This document shows, in pieces, positions 8,748-20,422 of a stretch of 64,000 bases of DNA (its first letter is position 1; each line of letters begins with the position of its first letter). Location: positions 72,822,041 through 72,886,040 of the forward strand of contig JAKSZU010000009.1 of assembly GCA_026018925.1 (NCBI GenBank). Reading direction: 5' to 3'. A model generated the notes under the pieces. The model ran no database searches. It had not been told where the DNA came from and was given only the letters and a program-made list of their open reading frames with translations. The position numbers and the translations under genes were made by a program. This stretch comes from Tupaia tana. Lineage: Eukaryota; Chordata; Mammalia; Scandentia; Tupaiidae.

Positions 8748-11700
8748 ACTTTCCTGGACTGCCAGCAGGCAATAGCCTGTCCTGCAAGCCTCTGGCCAGC
8801 AAGGGATACTGAGGGAGGGTCACCTCTGACCCCCACCCCACTTCCATACCCCCAGGCCCCAGACTCCACCTTCTAGGTAGGTAGCCAGGATCTCCTTGAG
8901 ACGTTTTGTTTTTTTTTTTTTCTTTCTCTTTTCTCATGACCCCCCCCCCTGCATTCCCTTGTTAACACCTAGCCCTCCTTCTCCCTCCAGACTTTCCTGG
9001 ACTGCCAGCAGGCAACAGCGTGTCCTGCAAGACTCTGGCCAGCAAGGGATACTGAGGGAGGGTCAACTCTAACCCCCACCCCACTTCCAGACCCAAAGGC
9101 CACAGACTCCACCTTCTAGGTAGGTAGCCAGGATATCCTTGAGACGTTTTGTTCTTTTTTTTTCTTTCTATTTTCTCTTGACCCCCCTGCATTCCCTTGT
9201 TATCACCTAGCCCTCCTTCTCACCCCAGACTTTCCTGGACTGCCAGCAGGCAATAGCGTGTCCTGCAAGCCTCTGGCCAGCAAGGGATACTGAGGGAGGG
9301 TCACCTCTGACCCCGACCCCACTTCCAGACCCCCAGGCCCCAGACTCCACATTCTAGGTAGGTAGCCAGGATCTCCTTGAGACGTTTTGTTTTTTTTTTT
9401 TTCTTTCTCTTTTCTCTTGACCCCCCTGCATTCCCTTGTTAACACCTAGCCCTCCTTCTCCCCCAAGACTTTCCTGGACTGCCAGCAGGCTATAGCATGT
9501 CCTGCAAGCCTCTGGCCAGCAAGGGATACTGAGGGAGGGTCACCTCTGACCCCCACCCCACTTCCAGACCCCCAGGCCCCAGACTCCACCTTCTAGGTAG
9601 GTAGCCAGGATCTCCTTGAGACGTTTTTTTTTTTTTTTTTTCTTTCTCTTTTCTCTTGACCCCCCTGCATTCCCTTGTTAACACCTAGCCCTCCTTCTCC
9701 CCCCAGACTTTCCTGGACTGCCAGCAGGCAATAGCGTGTCCTGCAAGCCTCTGGCCAGCAAGGGATACTGAGGGAGGGTCACCTCTGACCCCCACCCCAC
9801 TTCCAGACCGCCAGGCCCCAGACTCCACCTTCTAGGTAGGTAGCCAGGATCTCCTTGAGAAGTTTTGTTTTTTTTTTTTTCTTTCTCTTTTCTACTGACC
9901 CCCCCTGCATTCCCATGTTAACACCTAGCCCTCCTTCTCCCTCCAGACTTTCCTGGACTGCCAGCAGGCAACAGCGTGTCCTGCAAGACTCTGGCCAGCA
10001 AGGGATACTGAGGGAGGGTCACCTCTGACCCCCACCCCACTTCCAGACCCCCAGGCCCCAGACTCCACCTTCTAGGTAGGTAGCCAGGATATCCTTGAGA
10101 CGTTTTGTTCTTTTTTTTTCTTTCTCTTTTCTCTTGACCCCCCTGCATTTCCTTGTGAACACCTAGCCCTCCTTCTCCCCCAAGACTTTCCTGGACTGCC
10201 AGCAGGCAATAGCGTGTCCTGCAAGGCTCTGGCAAGCAAGGGATACTGAGGGAGGGTCACCTCTGACCCCCACCCCACTTCCAGAACACCAGGCCCCAGA
10301 CCCCACCTTCTAGGTAGGTAGCCAGGATCTCCTTGAGACGTTTTTTTTTTTTTTTTTTTCTTTCTCTTTTCTCTTGACCCCCCTGCATTCCCTTGATAAC
10401 ACCAAGCCCTCCTTTTCCCCCCAGACTTTCCTGGACTGCCAGCAGGCAATAGCGTGTCCTGCAAGCCTCTGGCCAGCAAGGCATACTGAGGGAGGGTCAC
10501 CTCTGACCCCCCACCCCACTTCCAGACCCCCAGGCCCCAGACTCCACCTTCTAGGTAGGTAGCCAGGATCACCTTGAGACTTTTTTTTTTTTTCTTTCTC
10601 TTTTCTCTTGACCCCCCTGTATTCCCTTGTTAACACCTACCCCTCCTTCTCCCCCCAGAATTTCCTGGACTGCCAGCAGGCAATAGCGTGTCCTGCAAGC
10701 CTCTGGCCAGCAAGGGATACTGAGGGAGGGTCACCTCTGGCCCCCACCCCACTTCCAGACCCCCAGGCCCCAGACTCCACCTTCTAGGTAGGTAGCCAGG
10801 ATCTCCTTGAGACGTTTTGTTGTTTCTTTTTTCTTTCTCTTTCTCTTGACCCCACCTGCATTCCCTTGTTAACACCTAGCCCTCCTTCTCCCCCCAGAAT
10901 TTCCTGGACTGCCAGCAGGCAATGGCGGTTCCTGCAAGCCTCTGGCCAGCAAGGGATACTGAGGGAGGGTCACCTCTGACCCCCACCCCACTTCCAGACC
11001 CCCAGGCCCCAGACTCCACCTTCTAGGTAGGTAGCCAGGATCTCCTTGAGACGTTTTTTTTTTTTTTTTTTCTTTCTCTTTTCTCTTGACCCCCCTGCAT
11101 TCCCTTGTTAACACCTAACCCTCCTTCTCCCCCCAGAATTTCCTGGACTGCCAGCAGGCAATAGCGTGTCCTGCAAGCCTCTGGCCAGCAAGGGATACTG
11201 AGGGAGGGTCACCTCTGACCCCCACCCCACTTCCATACCCCCAGGCCCCAGACTCCAACTTCTAGGTAGGTAGCCAGGATCTCCTTGAGACATTTTTTTT
11301 TTTTTTTCTTTCTCTTTTCTCTTGACCCCCCTGCATTCCCTTGTTAACACCTAGCCCTCCTTCTCCCCCCAGACTTTCCTGGAAGGCCAGCAGGCAATAG
11401 CGTGTCCTGCAAGCCTCTGGCCAGCAAGGGATACTGAGGGAGTGTCACCTCTGACCCCCACCCCACTTCCAGACCCCCAGGCCCCAGACTCCACCTTCTA
11501 GGTAGGTAGCCAGGATCTCCTTGAGACGTTTTGTTGTTTCTTTTTTCTTTCTCTTTCTCTTGACCCCCCCTGCATTCCCTTGTTAACACCTAGCCCTCCT
11601 TCTCCCCCCAGATTTTCCTGGACTGCCAGCAGGCAATAGTGGTTCCTGCAAGCCTCTGGCCAGCAAGGGATACTGAGGGAGGGTCACCTCTGACCCCCAC

Positions 11701-14700
11701 CCCACTTCCAGACCCCCAGGCCCCAGACTCCACCTTCTAGGTAGGTAGCCAGGATCTCCTTGAGACTTTTTATTTTTTTTTTTCTTTCTCTTTTCTATTG
11801 ACCCCCCTGCATTCCCTTGTTAACACCTAGCCCTCCTTCTCCCCCCAGACTTTCCTGGACTGCCAGCAGGCAATAGCGTGTCCTGCAAGACTCTGGCCAG
11901 CAAGGGATACTGAGGGAGGGTCACCTCTGACCCCCACCCCACTTCCAGACCCCCAGGCCACAGACTGCAACTTCTAGGTAGGTAGCCAGGATCTCCTTGA
12001 GACATTTTGTTTTTTTTTTTTCTTTCTCTTTTCTCTTGACCCCCCTGCATTCCCTTGTTAACACCTAGCCCTCCTTCTCCCCCCAGACTTTCCTGGAAGG
12101 CCAGCAGGCAATAGCGTGTCCTGCAAGCCTCTGGCCAGCAAGGGATACTGAGGGAGGGTCACCTCTGACCCCCACCCCACTTGCAGACCCCCAGGCCCCA
12201 GACTCCACCTTCTAGGTAGGTAGCCAGGATATCCTTGAGACGTTTTGTTCTTTTTTTTTCTTTCTATTTTCTCTTTACCCCCCTGCATTCCCTTGTTATC
12301 ACCTAGCCCTCCTTCTCCCCCCAGACTTTCCTGGACTGCCAGCAGGCAATAGCGTGTCCTGCAAGACTCTGGCCAGCAAGGGATAGTGTGGGAGGGTCAC
12401 CTCTGACCCCCACCCCACTTCCAGACCCCCAGGCCCCAGACTCCACCTTCTAGGTAGGTAGCCAGGATCTCCTTGAGACGTTTTGTTCTTTTTTTGTCTT
12501 TCTCTTTTCTCTTGACCCCCTGCATTCCCTTGTTAACACCTAGCCCTCCTTCTCCCTGCAGACTTTCCTGGACTGCCAGCAGGCTATAGCGTGTCCTGCA
12601 AGCCTCTGGCCAGCAAGGGATACTGAGGGAGGGTCACCTCTCACCCCCACCCCCACTTCCAGACCCCCAGGCCCCAGACTCCACCTTCTAGGTAGGTAGC
12701 CAGGATCTCCTTGAGACGTTTTGTTTTTTTTTTTTCTTTCTCTTTTCTCTTGACCCCCCTGCATTCCCTTGTTAACACCTAGCCCTCCTTCTCCCCCCAG
12801 ACTTTCCTGGACTGCCAGCAGGCAATAGCGTGTCCTGCAAGCCTCTGGCCAGCAAGGGATACTGAGGGAGGGTCACCTCTGACCCCCACCCCACTTCGAG
12901 ACCGCCAGGCCCCAGACTCCACATTCTAGGTAGGTAGCCAGGATCTCCTTGAGAAGTTTTGTTTTTTTTTTTTCTTTCTCTTTTCTACTGACCCCCCCCT
13001 GCATTCCCATGTTAACACCTAGCCCTCCTTCTCCCTCCAGACTTTCCTGGACTCCCAGCAGGCAACAGCGTGTCCTGCAAGACTCTGGCCAGCAAGGGAT
13101 ACTGCGGGAGGGTCACCTCTAACCCCCCACCCCACTTCCAGACCCCCAGGCCAGAGACTCCACCTTCTAGGTAGGTAGCCAGGATATCCTTGAGACGTTT
13201 TGTTCTTTTTTTTTCTTTCTCTTTTCTCTTGACCCCCCTGCATTCCCTTGTTAACACCTAGCCCTCCTTCTCCCCCCAGACTTTCCTGGACTGCCAGCAG
13301 GCAATAGCCTGTCCTGCAAGCCTCTGGCCAGCAAGGGATACTGAGGGAGGGACACCTCTGGCCCCCACCCCACTTCCAGAACCCCAGGCCCCAGACTCCA
13401 CCTTCAAGGTAGGTAGCCAGTATCTCCTTGAGACGTTTTGTTGTTTCTTTTTTCTTTCTCTTTCTCTTGACCCCCCCTACATTCCCTTGTTAACACATAG
13501 CCCTCCTTCTCCCCCCAGACTTTCCTGGACTGCCAGCAGGCAATAGCGGTTCCTGCAAGCCTCTGGCCAGCAAGGGATACTGCGGGAGGGTCACCTCTGA
13601 CCCCCACCCCCACTTCCAAACCCCCAGGCCCCAGACTCCACCTTCTAGGTAGGTAGCCAGGATCTCCTTGAGACGTTTTTTTTTTTTTTTTTTTTCTTTC
13701 TCTTTTCTCTTGACCCCCCTGCATTCCCTTGTTAACACCTAGCCCCTCCTTCTCCCCCCAGAATTTCCTGGACTGCCAGCAGGCAATAGCGTGTCCTGCA
13801 AGACTCTGGCCAGCAAGGGATACTGAGGGAGGGTCACCTCTGACCCCCACCCCACTTCCAGACCCCCAGGCCGCAGACTCCAACTTTTAGGTAGGTAGCC
13901 AGGATCTCCTTGAGACATTTTTTTTTTTTTTTTTCTTTCTCTTTTCTCTTGACCCCCCTGCATTCCCTTGTTAACACCTAGCCCTCCTTCTCCCCCCAGA
14001 CTTTCCTGGACTGCCAGCAGGCAATAGCGTGTCCTGCAAGCATCTGGCCAGCAAGGGATACTGAGGGAGGGTCACCTCTGACCCCCACCCCACTTCCAGA
14101 CCCCCAGGCCCCAGACTCCACCTTCTAGGTAGGTAGCCAGGATCTCCTTGAGACGTTTTGTTGTTTCTTTTTTCTTTCTCTTTCTCTTGACCCCCCCCTG
14201 CATTCCCTTGTTAACACCTAGCCCTCCTTCTCCCCCCCAGATTTTCCTGGACTGCCAGCAGGCAATAGCGGTTCCTGCAAGCCTCTGGCCAGCAAGGGAT
14301 ACTGAGGGAGGGTCACCTCTGACCCCCACCCCACTTCCAGACCCCCAGGCCCCAGACTTCACCTTCTAGGTAGGTAGCCAGGATCTCCTTGAGACGTTTT
14401 GTTTTTTTTTTTTCTTTCTCTTTTCTCTTGACCCCCCTGCATTCCCTTGTTAACACCTAGCCCTCCTTCTCCCCCCAGACTTTCCTGGACTGCCAGCAGG
14501 CAATAGCGTGTCCTGCAAGCCTCTGGCAAGCAAGGGATACTGAGGGAGAGTCACCTCTGACCCCCACCCCACTGCCAGACCCCCAGGCCCCAGACTCCAA
14601 CTTCTAGGTAGGTAGCCAGGATCTCCTAGAGACATTTTGTTTTTTTTTTTTTCTTTCTCTTTTCTCTTGACCCCCCTGCATTCCCTTGTTAACACCTAGC

Positions 14701-16217
14701 CCTCCTTCTCCCCCCAGAATTTCCTGGACTGCCAGCAGGCAATAGCGTGTCCTGCAAGCCTCTGGCCAGCAAGGGATACTGAGGGAGGGTCACCTCTGAA
14801 CCCCACCCCACTTCCAGACCCCCAGGCCCCAGACTCCACCTTCTAGGGAGGTAGCCAGGATCTCCTTGAGACTTTTTTTTTTTTCTTTCTTTCTCTTTCC
14901 TCCTGACCCCCCTGCATTCCCTTGTTAACACCTAGCCCTCCTTCTCCCCCCCAGACTTTCCTGGACTGCCAGCAGGCAATAGCGTGTCCTGCAAGCCTCT
15001 GGCCAGCAAGGGATACTGAGGGAGGGTCACCTCTGACCCCCACCCCACTTCCAGACCCCCAGGCCCCAGACTCCATCTTCTAGGGAGGTAGCCAGGATCT
15101 CCTTGAGACGTTTTGTTTTTTTTTTGTTTTTTCTTTCTCTTTTCTCTTGACCCCCCTGCATTCCCTTGTTAACACCTTGCCCCTCCTTCTCCCCCCAGGC
15201 TTTACTGGACTGCCAGACGCAATAGCGTGTCCTGCAAGCCTCTGGCCAGCAAGGGATAATGAGGGAGGGTCACCACTGACCCCCACCCCACTTCCAGACA
15301 CCCAGGCCCCAGACTCCACCTTCTAGGTAGGTAGCCAGGATCTCCTTGAGACGTTTTGTTCTTTTTTTTTCTTTCTCTTTTCTCTTGACCCCCCTGCATT
15401 CCCTTGTTAACACCTAGCCCTCCTTCTCCCCCCAGACTTTCCTGGACTGCCAGCAGGCAATAGCGTGTCCTGCAAGCCTCTGGCCAGCAAGGGATACTGA
15501 GGGAGGGTCACCTCTGACCCCCACGCACTTCCAGACCCCCAGGCCCCAGACTCCACCTTCTAGGTAGGTAGCCAGAATCTCCTTGAGACGTTTTGTTTTT
15601 TTTTTTCTTTCTCTTTTCTCCTGACCCCCGCCCTGCATTCCCTTGTTAACACCTAGCCCTCCTTCTTCCTCCAGACTTTCCTGGACTGCCAGCAGGCAAC
15701 AGCGTGTCCTGCAAGACTCTGGCCAGCAAGGGATACTGAGGGAGTGTCACCTCTAACCCCCACCCGACTTCCAGACCCCCAGGCCCCAGACTCCACCTTC
15801 TAGGTAGGTAGCCAGGATATCCTTGAGACGTTTTGTTCTTTTTTTTCTTTCTATTTTCTCTTGACCCCCCTGCATTCCCTTGTTAACACCTAGCCCTCCT
15901 TCTCCCCCCAGACTTTCCTGGACTGCCAGCAGCCAATAGCGTGTCCTGCAAGCCTCTGGCCAGCAAGGGATACTGAGGGAGGGTCACCTCTGACCCCCAC
16001 CCCACTTCCAAACCCCCAGGCCCCCAGACTCCACCTTCTAGGTAGGTAGCCAGGATCTCCTTGAGACGTTTTGTTTTTTTTTTTTTTTCTTTATCTTTTC
16101 TCTTGACCCCGCTGCATTCCCTTGTTAACACCTAGCGCTCCTTCTCCCCCCAGACTTTCCTGGACTGCCAGCAGGCAAGAGCATGTCCTCCAAGCCTCTG
16201 GCAAGCAAGGGATACTG

Positions 16218-16317
16218 NNNNNNNNNNNNNNNNNNNNNNNNNNNNNNNNNNNNNNNNNNNNNNNNNNNNNNNNNNNNNNNNNNNNNNNNNNNNNNNNNNN
16301 NNNNNNNNNNNNNNNNN
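16218..16317. other. Assembly gap (100 N)
   Basis: Exactly 100 unknown bases inside the array, the usual placeholder for a gap of unknown size. The array length is therefore not known. The sequence restarting at 16318 closely matches 18460 onward. Confidence 0.99.
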
Positions 16318-17100
16318 TTTTTTTTTTTTTTTTTTTTTTTCTTTCTCTTTTCTCTTGACCCCCCTGCATTCCCGTGTTAACACCTAGCCCTCCTTCTCCC
16401 CCCAGACTTTCCTGGACTGCCAGCAGGCAATAGCGTGTCCAGCAAGCCTCTGGCCAGAAAGGGATAGTGAGGGAGGGTCACCTCTGACCCCCACACCACT
16501 TCCAGACCCCCAGGCCCCAGACTCCACCTTCTAGGTAGGTAGCCAGGATCTCCTTGAGACGTTTTGTTCCTATTTTTTCTTTCTCTTTTCTCTTGACCCC
16601 CCTGCATTCCCTTGTTAACACCTAGCCCTCCTTCTCCCCCCAGACTTTCCTGGACTGCCAGCAGGCAATAGCGTGTCCTGCAAGCCTCTGGCCAGCAAGG
16701 GATACTGAGGGAGGGTCACCTCTGACCCCCACTCCACTTCAAGACCCCCAGGCCCCAGACTCCAACTTCTAGGTAGGTAGCCAGGATCTCCTTGAGACGT
16801 TTTTTTTTTTTTTTTCTTTCTCTTTTCTCTTGACCCCCCCTGCATTCCCTTGTTAACACCTAGCCCTCCTTCTCTCCCCAGACATTCCAGGACGGCCAGC
16901 AGGCAATAGCGTGTCCTGCAAGCCTCTGGCCAGCAAGGGATACTGAGGGAGTGTCTCCTCTGACCCCCACCCCACTTCCAGTCCCCCAGGCCCCAGACTC
17001 CACCTTCTAGGTAGGTTGCCAGGATCTCCTTGAGACTTTTTTTTTTTTTTTCTTTCTCTTTTCTCTTGACCCCCCTGCATTCCCTTGTTAACACCTAGCC
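16318..17100 (+). repeat. Multi-monomer block repeated ~2.14 kb downstream (18460-19240)
   Basis: At least three consecutive units recur in the same order with an offset of about 2,142 bp (9 units). These include the distinctive 'GTTCCTATTTTTTC' unit at about 16563 and 18710, and the unit beginning GACATTCCAGGACGGCC at about 16880 and 19023. Because the first copy starts right at the N gap, unresolved contig overlap is an alternative to a real duplication. Confidence 0.75.
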
Positions 17101-20100
17101 CTCCTTCTGCCCCCAGACTTTCCTGGACTGCCAGCAGGCAACAGCGTGTCCTGCAAGCCTCTGGCCAGCAAGGGATACTGAGGGAGGGTCACCTCTGACC
17201 CCCACCCCACTTCCAGAGCCCCAGGACCCAGACTCCACATTCTAGGTAGGTAGCCAGGATCTCCTTGAGACGTTTTGTTCTTTTATTTTCTTTCTCTTTT
17301 CTCTTGACCCCCCTGCATTCCCTTGTTAACACCTAGCCCTCCTTCTCCCCCAGACTTTCCTGGATTGCCAGCAGGCAATAGCGTGTCCTGCAAGCCTCTG
17401 TCCAGGTAGGGATACTGAGGGAGGGTCACCTCTGACCCCCACCCAACTTCCAGACCCCCAGGCCCCAGACTCCACCTTCTAGGTAGGTAGCCAGGATCTC
17501 CTTGAGACGTTTTTTTTTTTTTTTTTTCTTTCTCTTTTCTCTTGACCCCCCTGCATTCCCTTGCTAACACCTAGCCCTCCTTCTCCCCCCAGACTTTCCT
17601 GGACTGCCAGCAGGCAATATCGTGCCCTGAAAGCCTCTGGCCAGCAAGGGATACTGAGGGAGGGTCACCTCTGACCCCCACCCCACTTCCAGACCCCCAG
17701 GCCCCAGACTCCACCTTCTAGGTAGGTAGCAATGATCTCCTTGAGACGTTTTTTTTTTTTTTTCTTTCTCTTTTATCTTGACCCCCCTGCATTCCCTTGT
17801 TAACACCTAGCCCTCCTTCTGCCCCCAGACTTTCCTGCACTGCCAGCAGGCAACAGCGTGTCCTGCAAGCCTCTGGCCAGCAAGGGATACTGAGGGAGGG
17901 TCACCTCTGACCCCCACCCCACTTCCAGACCCCCAGGCCCCAGACTCCATCTTCTAGGTAGGTAGCCAGGATCTCCTTGAGATGTTTTTTTTTTTTTTTT
18001 CTTTCTCTTTTCTCTTGACCCCCCTTGCATTCGCTTGCTAACACCAAGCCCTCCTTCTCCCCCCAGACTTTCCTGGACTGCCAGCAGGCAATAGCGTGTC
18101 CTGCAAGCCTCTGGACAGGTAGGGATACTGAGGGAGGGTCACCTCTGAACCCCACCCCACTTCCAGACCCCCAGGCCCCAGACTCCACCTTCTAGGTAGG
18201 CAGCCAGGATCTCCTTGAGACTTTTTTTTTTTTTTTTCTTTCTATTTTCTCTTGACACCCCTGCATTCCCTTGTTAGCACTTAGCCCTCCTTCTCCCCCC
18301 AGACTTTCCTGGACTGCCAGCAGGCAATAGCGTGTCCTGTAAGCCTTTGGCCAGCAAGGGATACTGAGGGAGGGTCACTTCTGACCCCCACCCCACTTCC
18401 AGACCCCCAGGCCCCAGACACCACCTTCTAGGTAGGAAGCCAGGATCTCCTTGAGACGTTTTTTTTTTTTTTTTTTTTTTTTCTTTCTCTTTTCTCTTGA
18501 CCCCCCTGCATTCCCGTGTTAACACCTAGCCCTCCTTCTCCCCCCAGACTTTCCTGGACTGCCAGCAGGCAATAGCGTGTCCAGCAAGCCTCTGGCCAGA
18601 AAGGGATAGTGAGGGAGGGTCACCTCTGACCCCCACACCACTTCCAGACCCCCAGGCCCCAGACTCCACCTTCTAGGTAGGTAGCCAGGATCTCCTTGAG
18701 ACGTTTTGTTCCTATTTTTTCTTTCTCTTTTCTCTTGACCCCCCTGCATTCCCTTGTTAACACCTAGCCCTCCTTCTCCCCCCAGACTTTCCTGGACTGC
18801 CAGCAGGCAATAGCGTGTCCTGCAAGCCTCTGGCCAGCAAGGGATACTGAGGGAGGGTCACCTCTGACCCCCACTCCACTTCAAGACCCCCAGGCCCCCA
18901 GACTCCAACTTCTAGGTAGGTAGCCAGGATCTCCTTGAGACGTTTTTTTTTTTTTTTTCTTTCTCTTTTCTCTTGACCCCCCTGCATTCCCTTGTTAACA
19001 CCTAGCCCTCCTTCTCTCCCCAGACATTCCAGGACGGCCAGCAGGCAATAGCGTGTCCTGCAAGCCTCTGGCCAGCAAGGGATACTGAGGGAGTGTCTCC
19101 TCTGACCCCCACCCCACTTCCAGTCCCCCAGGCCCCAGACTCCACCTTCTAGGTAGGTTGCCAGGATCTCCTTGAGACTTTTTTTTTTTTTTCTTTCTCT
19201 TTTCTCTTGACCCCCCTGCATTCCCTTGTTAACACCTAGCCCTCCTTCTGCCCCCAGACTTTCCTGGACTGCCAGCAGGCAACAGCGTGTCCTGCAAGCC
19301 TCTGGCCAGCAAGGGATACTGAGGGAGGGTCACCTCTGACCCCCACCCCACTTCCAGACCCCCAGGCCCCAGACTCCACCTTCTAGGTAGGTAGCCATGA
19401 TCTCCTTGAGACGTTTTGTTCTTTTTTTTTCTTTCTCATTTCTCTTGACCCCCCTGCATTCCCTTGTTAACACCTAGCCCTCCTTCTCCCCCCAGACTTT
19501 CCTGGACTGCCAGCAGGCAATAGCGTGTCCTGCAAGCCTCTGGCCAGGTAGGGATACTGAGGGAGGGTCACCTCTGACCCCCACCCCACTTCCAGACTCC
19601 CAGTCCCCAGACTCCACCTTCTAGGTAGGCAGCCAGGATCTCCTTGAGACTTTTTTTTTTTTCTTTCTATTTTCTCTTGACACCTCTGCATTCCCTTGTT
19701 AGCACTTAGCCCTCCTTCTCCCCCCAGACTTTCCTGGACTGCCAGCAGGCAATAGCGTGTCCTGTAAGCCTTTGGCCAGCAAGGGATACTGAGGGAGGGG
19801 TCACTTCTGACCCCCACCCCACTTCCAGACCCCCAGGCCCCAGACACCACCTTCTAGGTAGGTAGCCAGGATCTCCTTGAGACGTTTTTTTTTTTTTTTT
19901 TTTTTTTTCTTTCTCTTTTCTCTTGACCCCCCTGCATTCCCGTGTTAACACCTAGCCCTCCTTCTCCCCCCAGACTTTCCTGGACTGCCAGCAGGCAATA
20001 GCGTGTCCAGCAAGCCTCTGGCCAGAAAGGGATACTGAGGGATGGTCACCTCTGACCCCCACACCACTTCCAGACCCCCCAGGCCCCAGACTCCACCTTC

Positions 20101-20422
20101 TAGGTAGGTAGCCAGGATCTCATTGAGACGTTTTTTTCCTATTTTTTCTTTCTCTTTTCTCTTGACCCCCCTGCATTCACTTGTTAACACCTAGCCCTCC
20201 TTCTCCCCCCAGACTTTCCTGGACTGCCAGCAGGCAATAGCGTGTCCTGCAAGCCTCTGGCCAGCAAGGGATACTGAGGGAGGGTCACCTCTGACCCCCA
20301 CTCCACTTCAAGACCCCCAGGCCCCAGACTCCAACTTCTACGTAGGTAGCCAGGATCTCCTTGAGACGTTTTTTTTTTTTTTTTTTCTTTCTCTTTTCTC
20401 TTGACCCCCCTGCATTCCCTTG

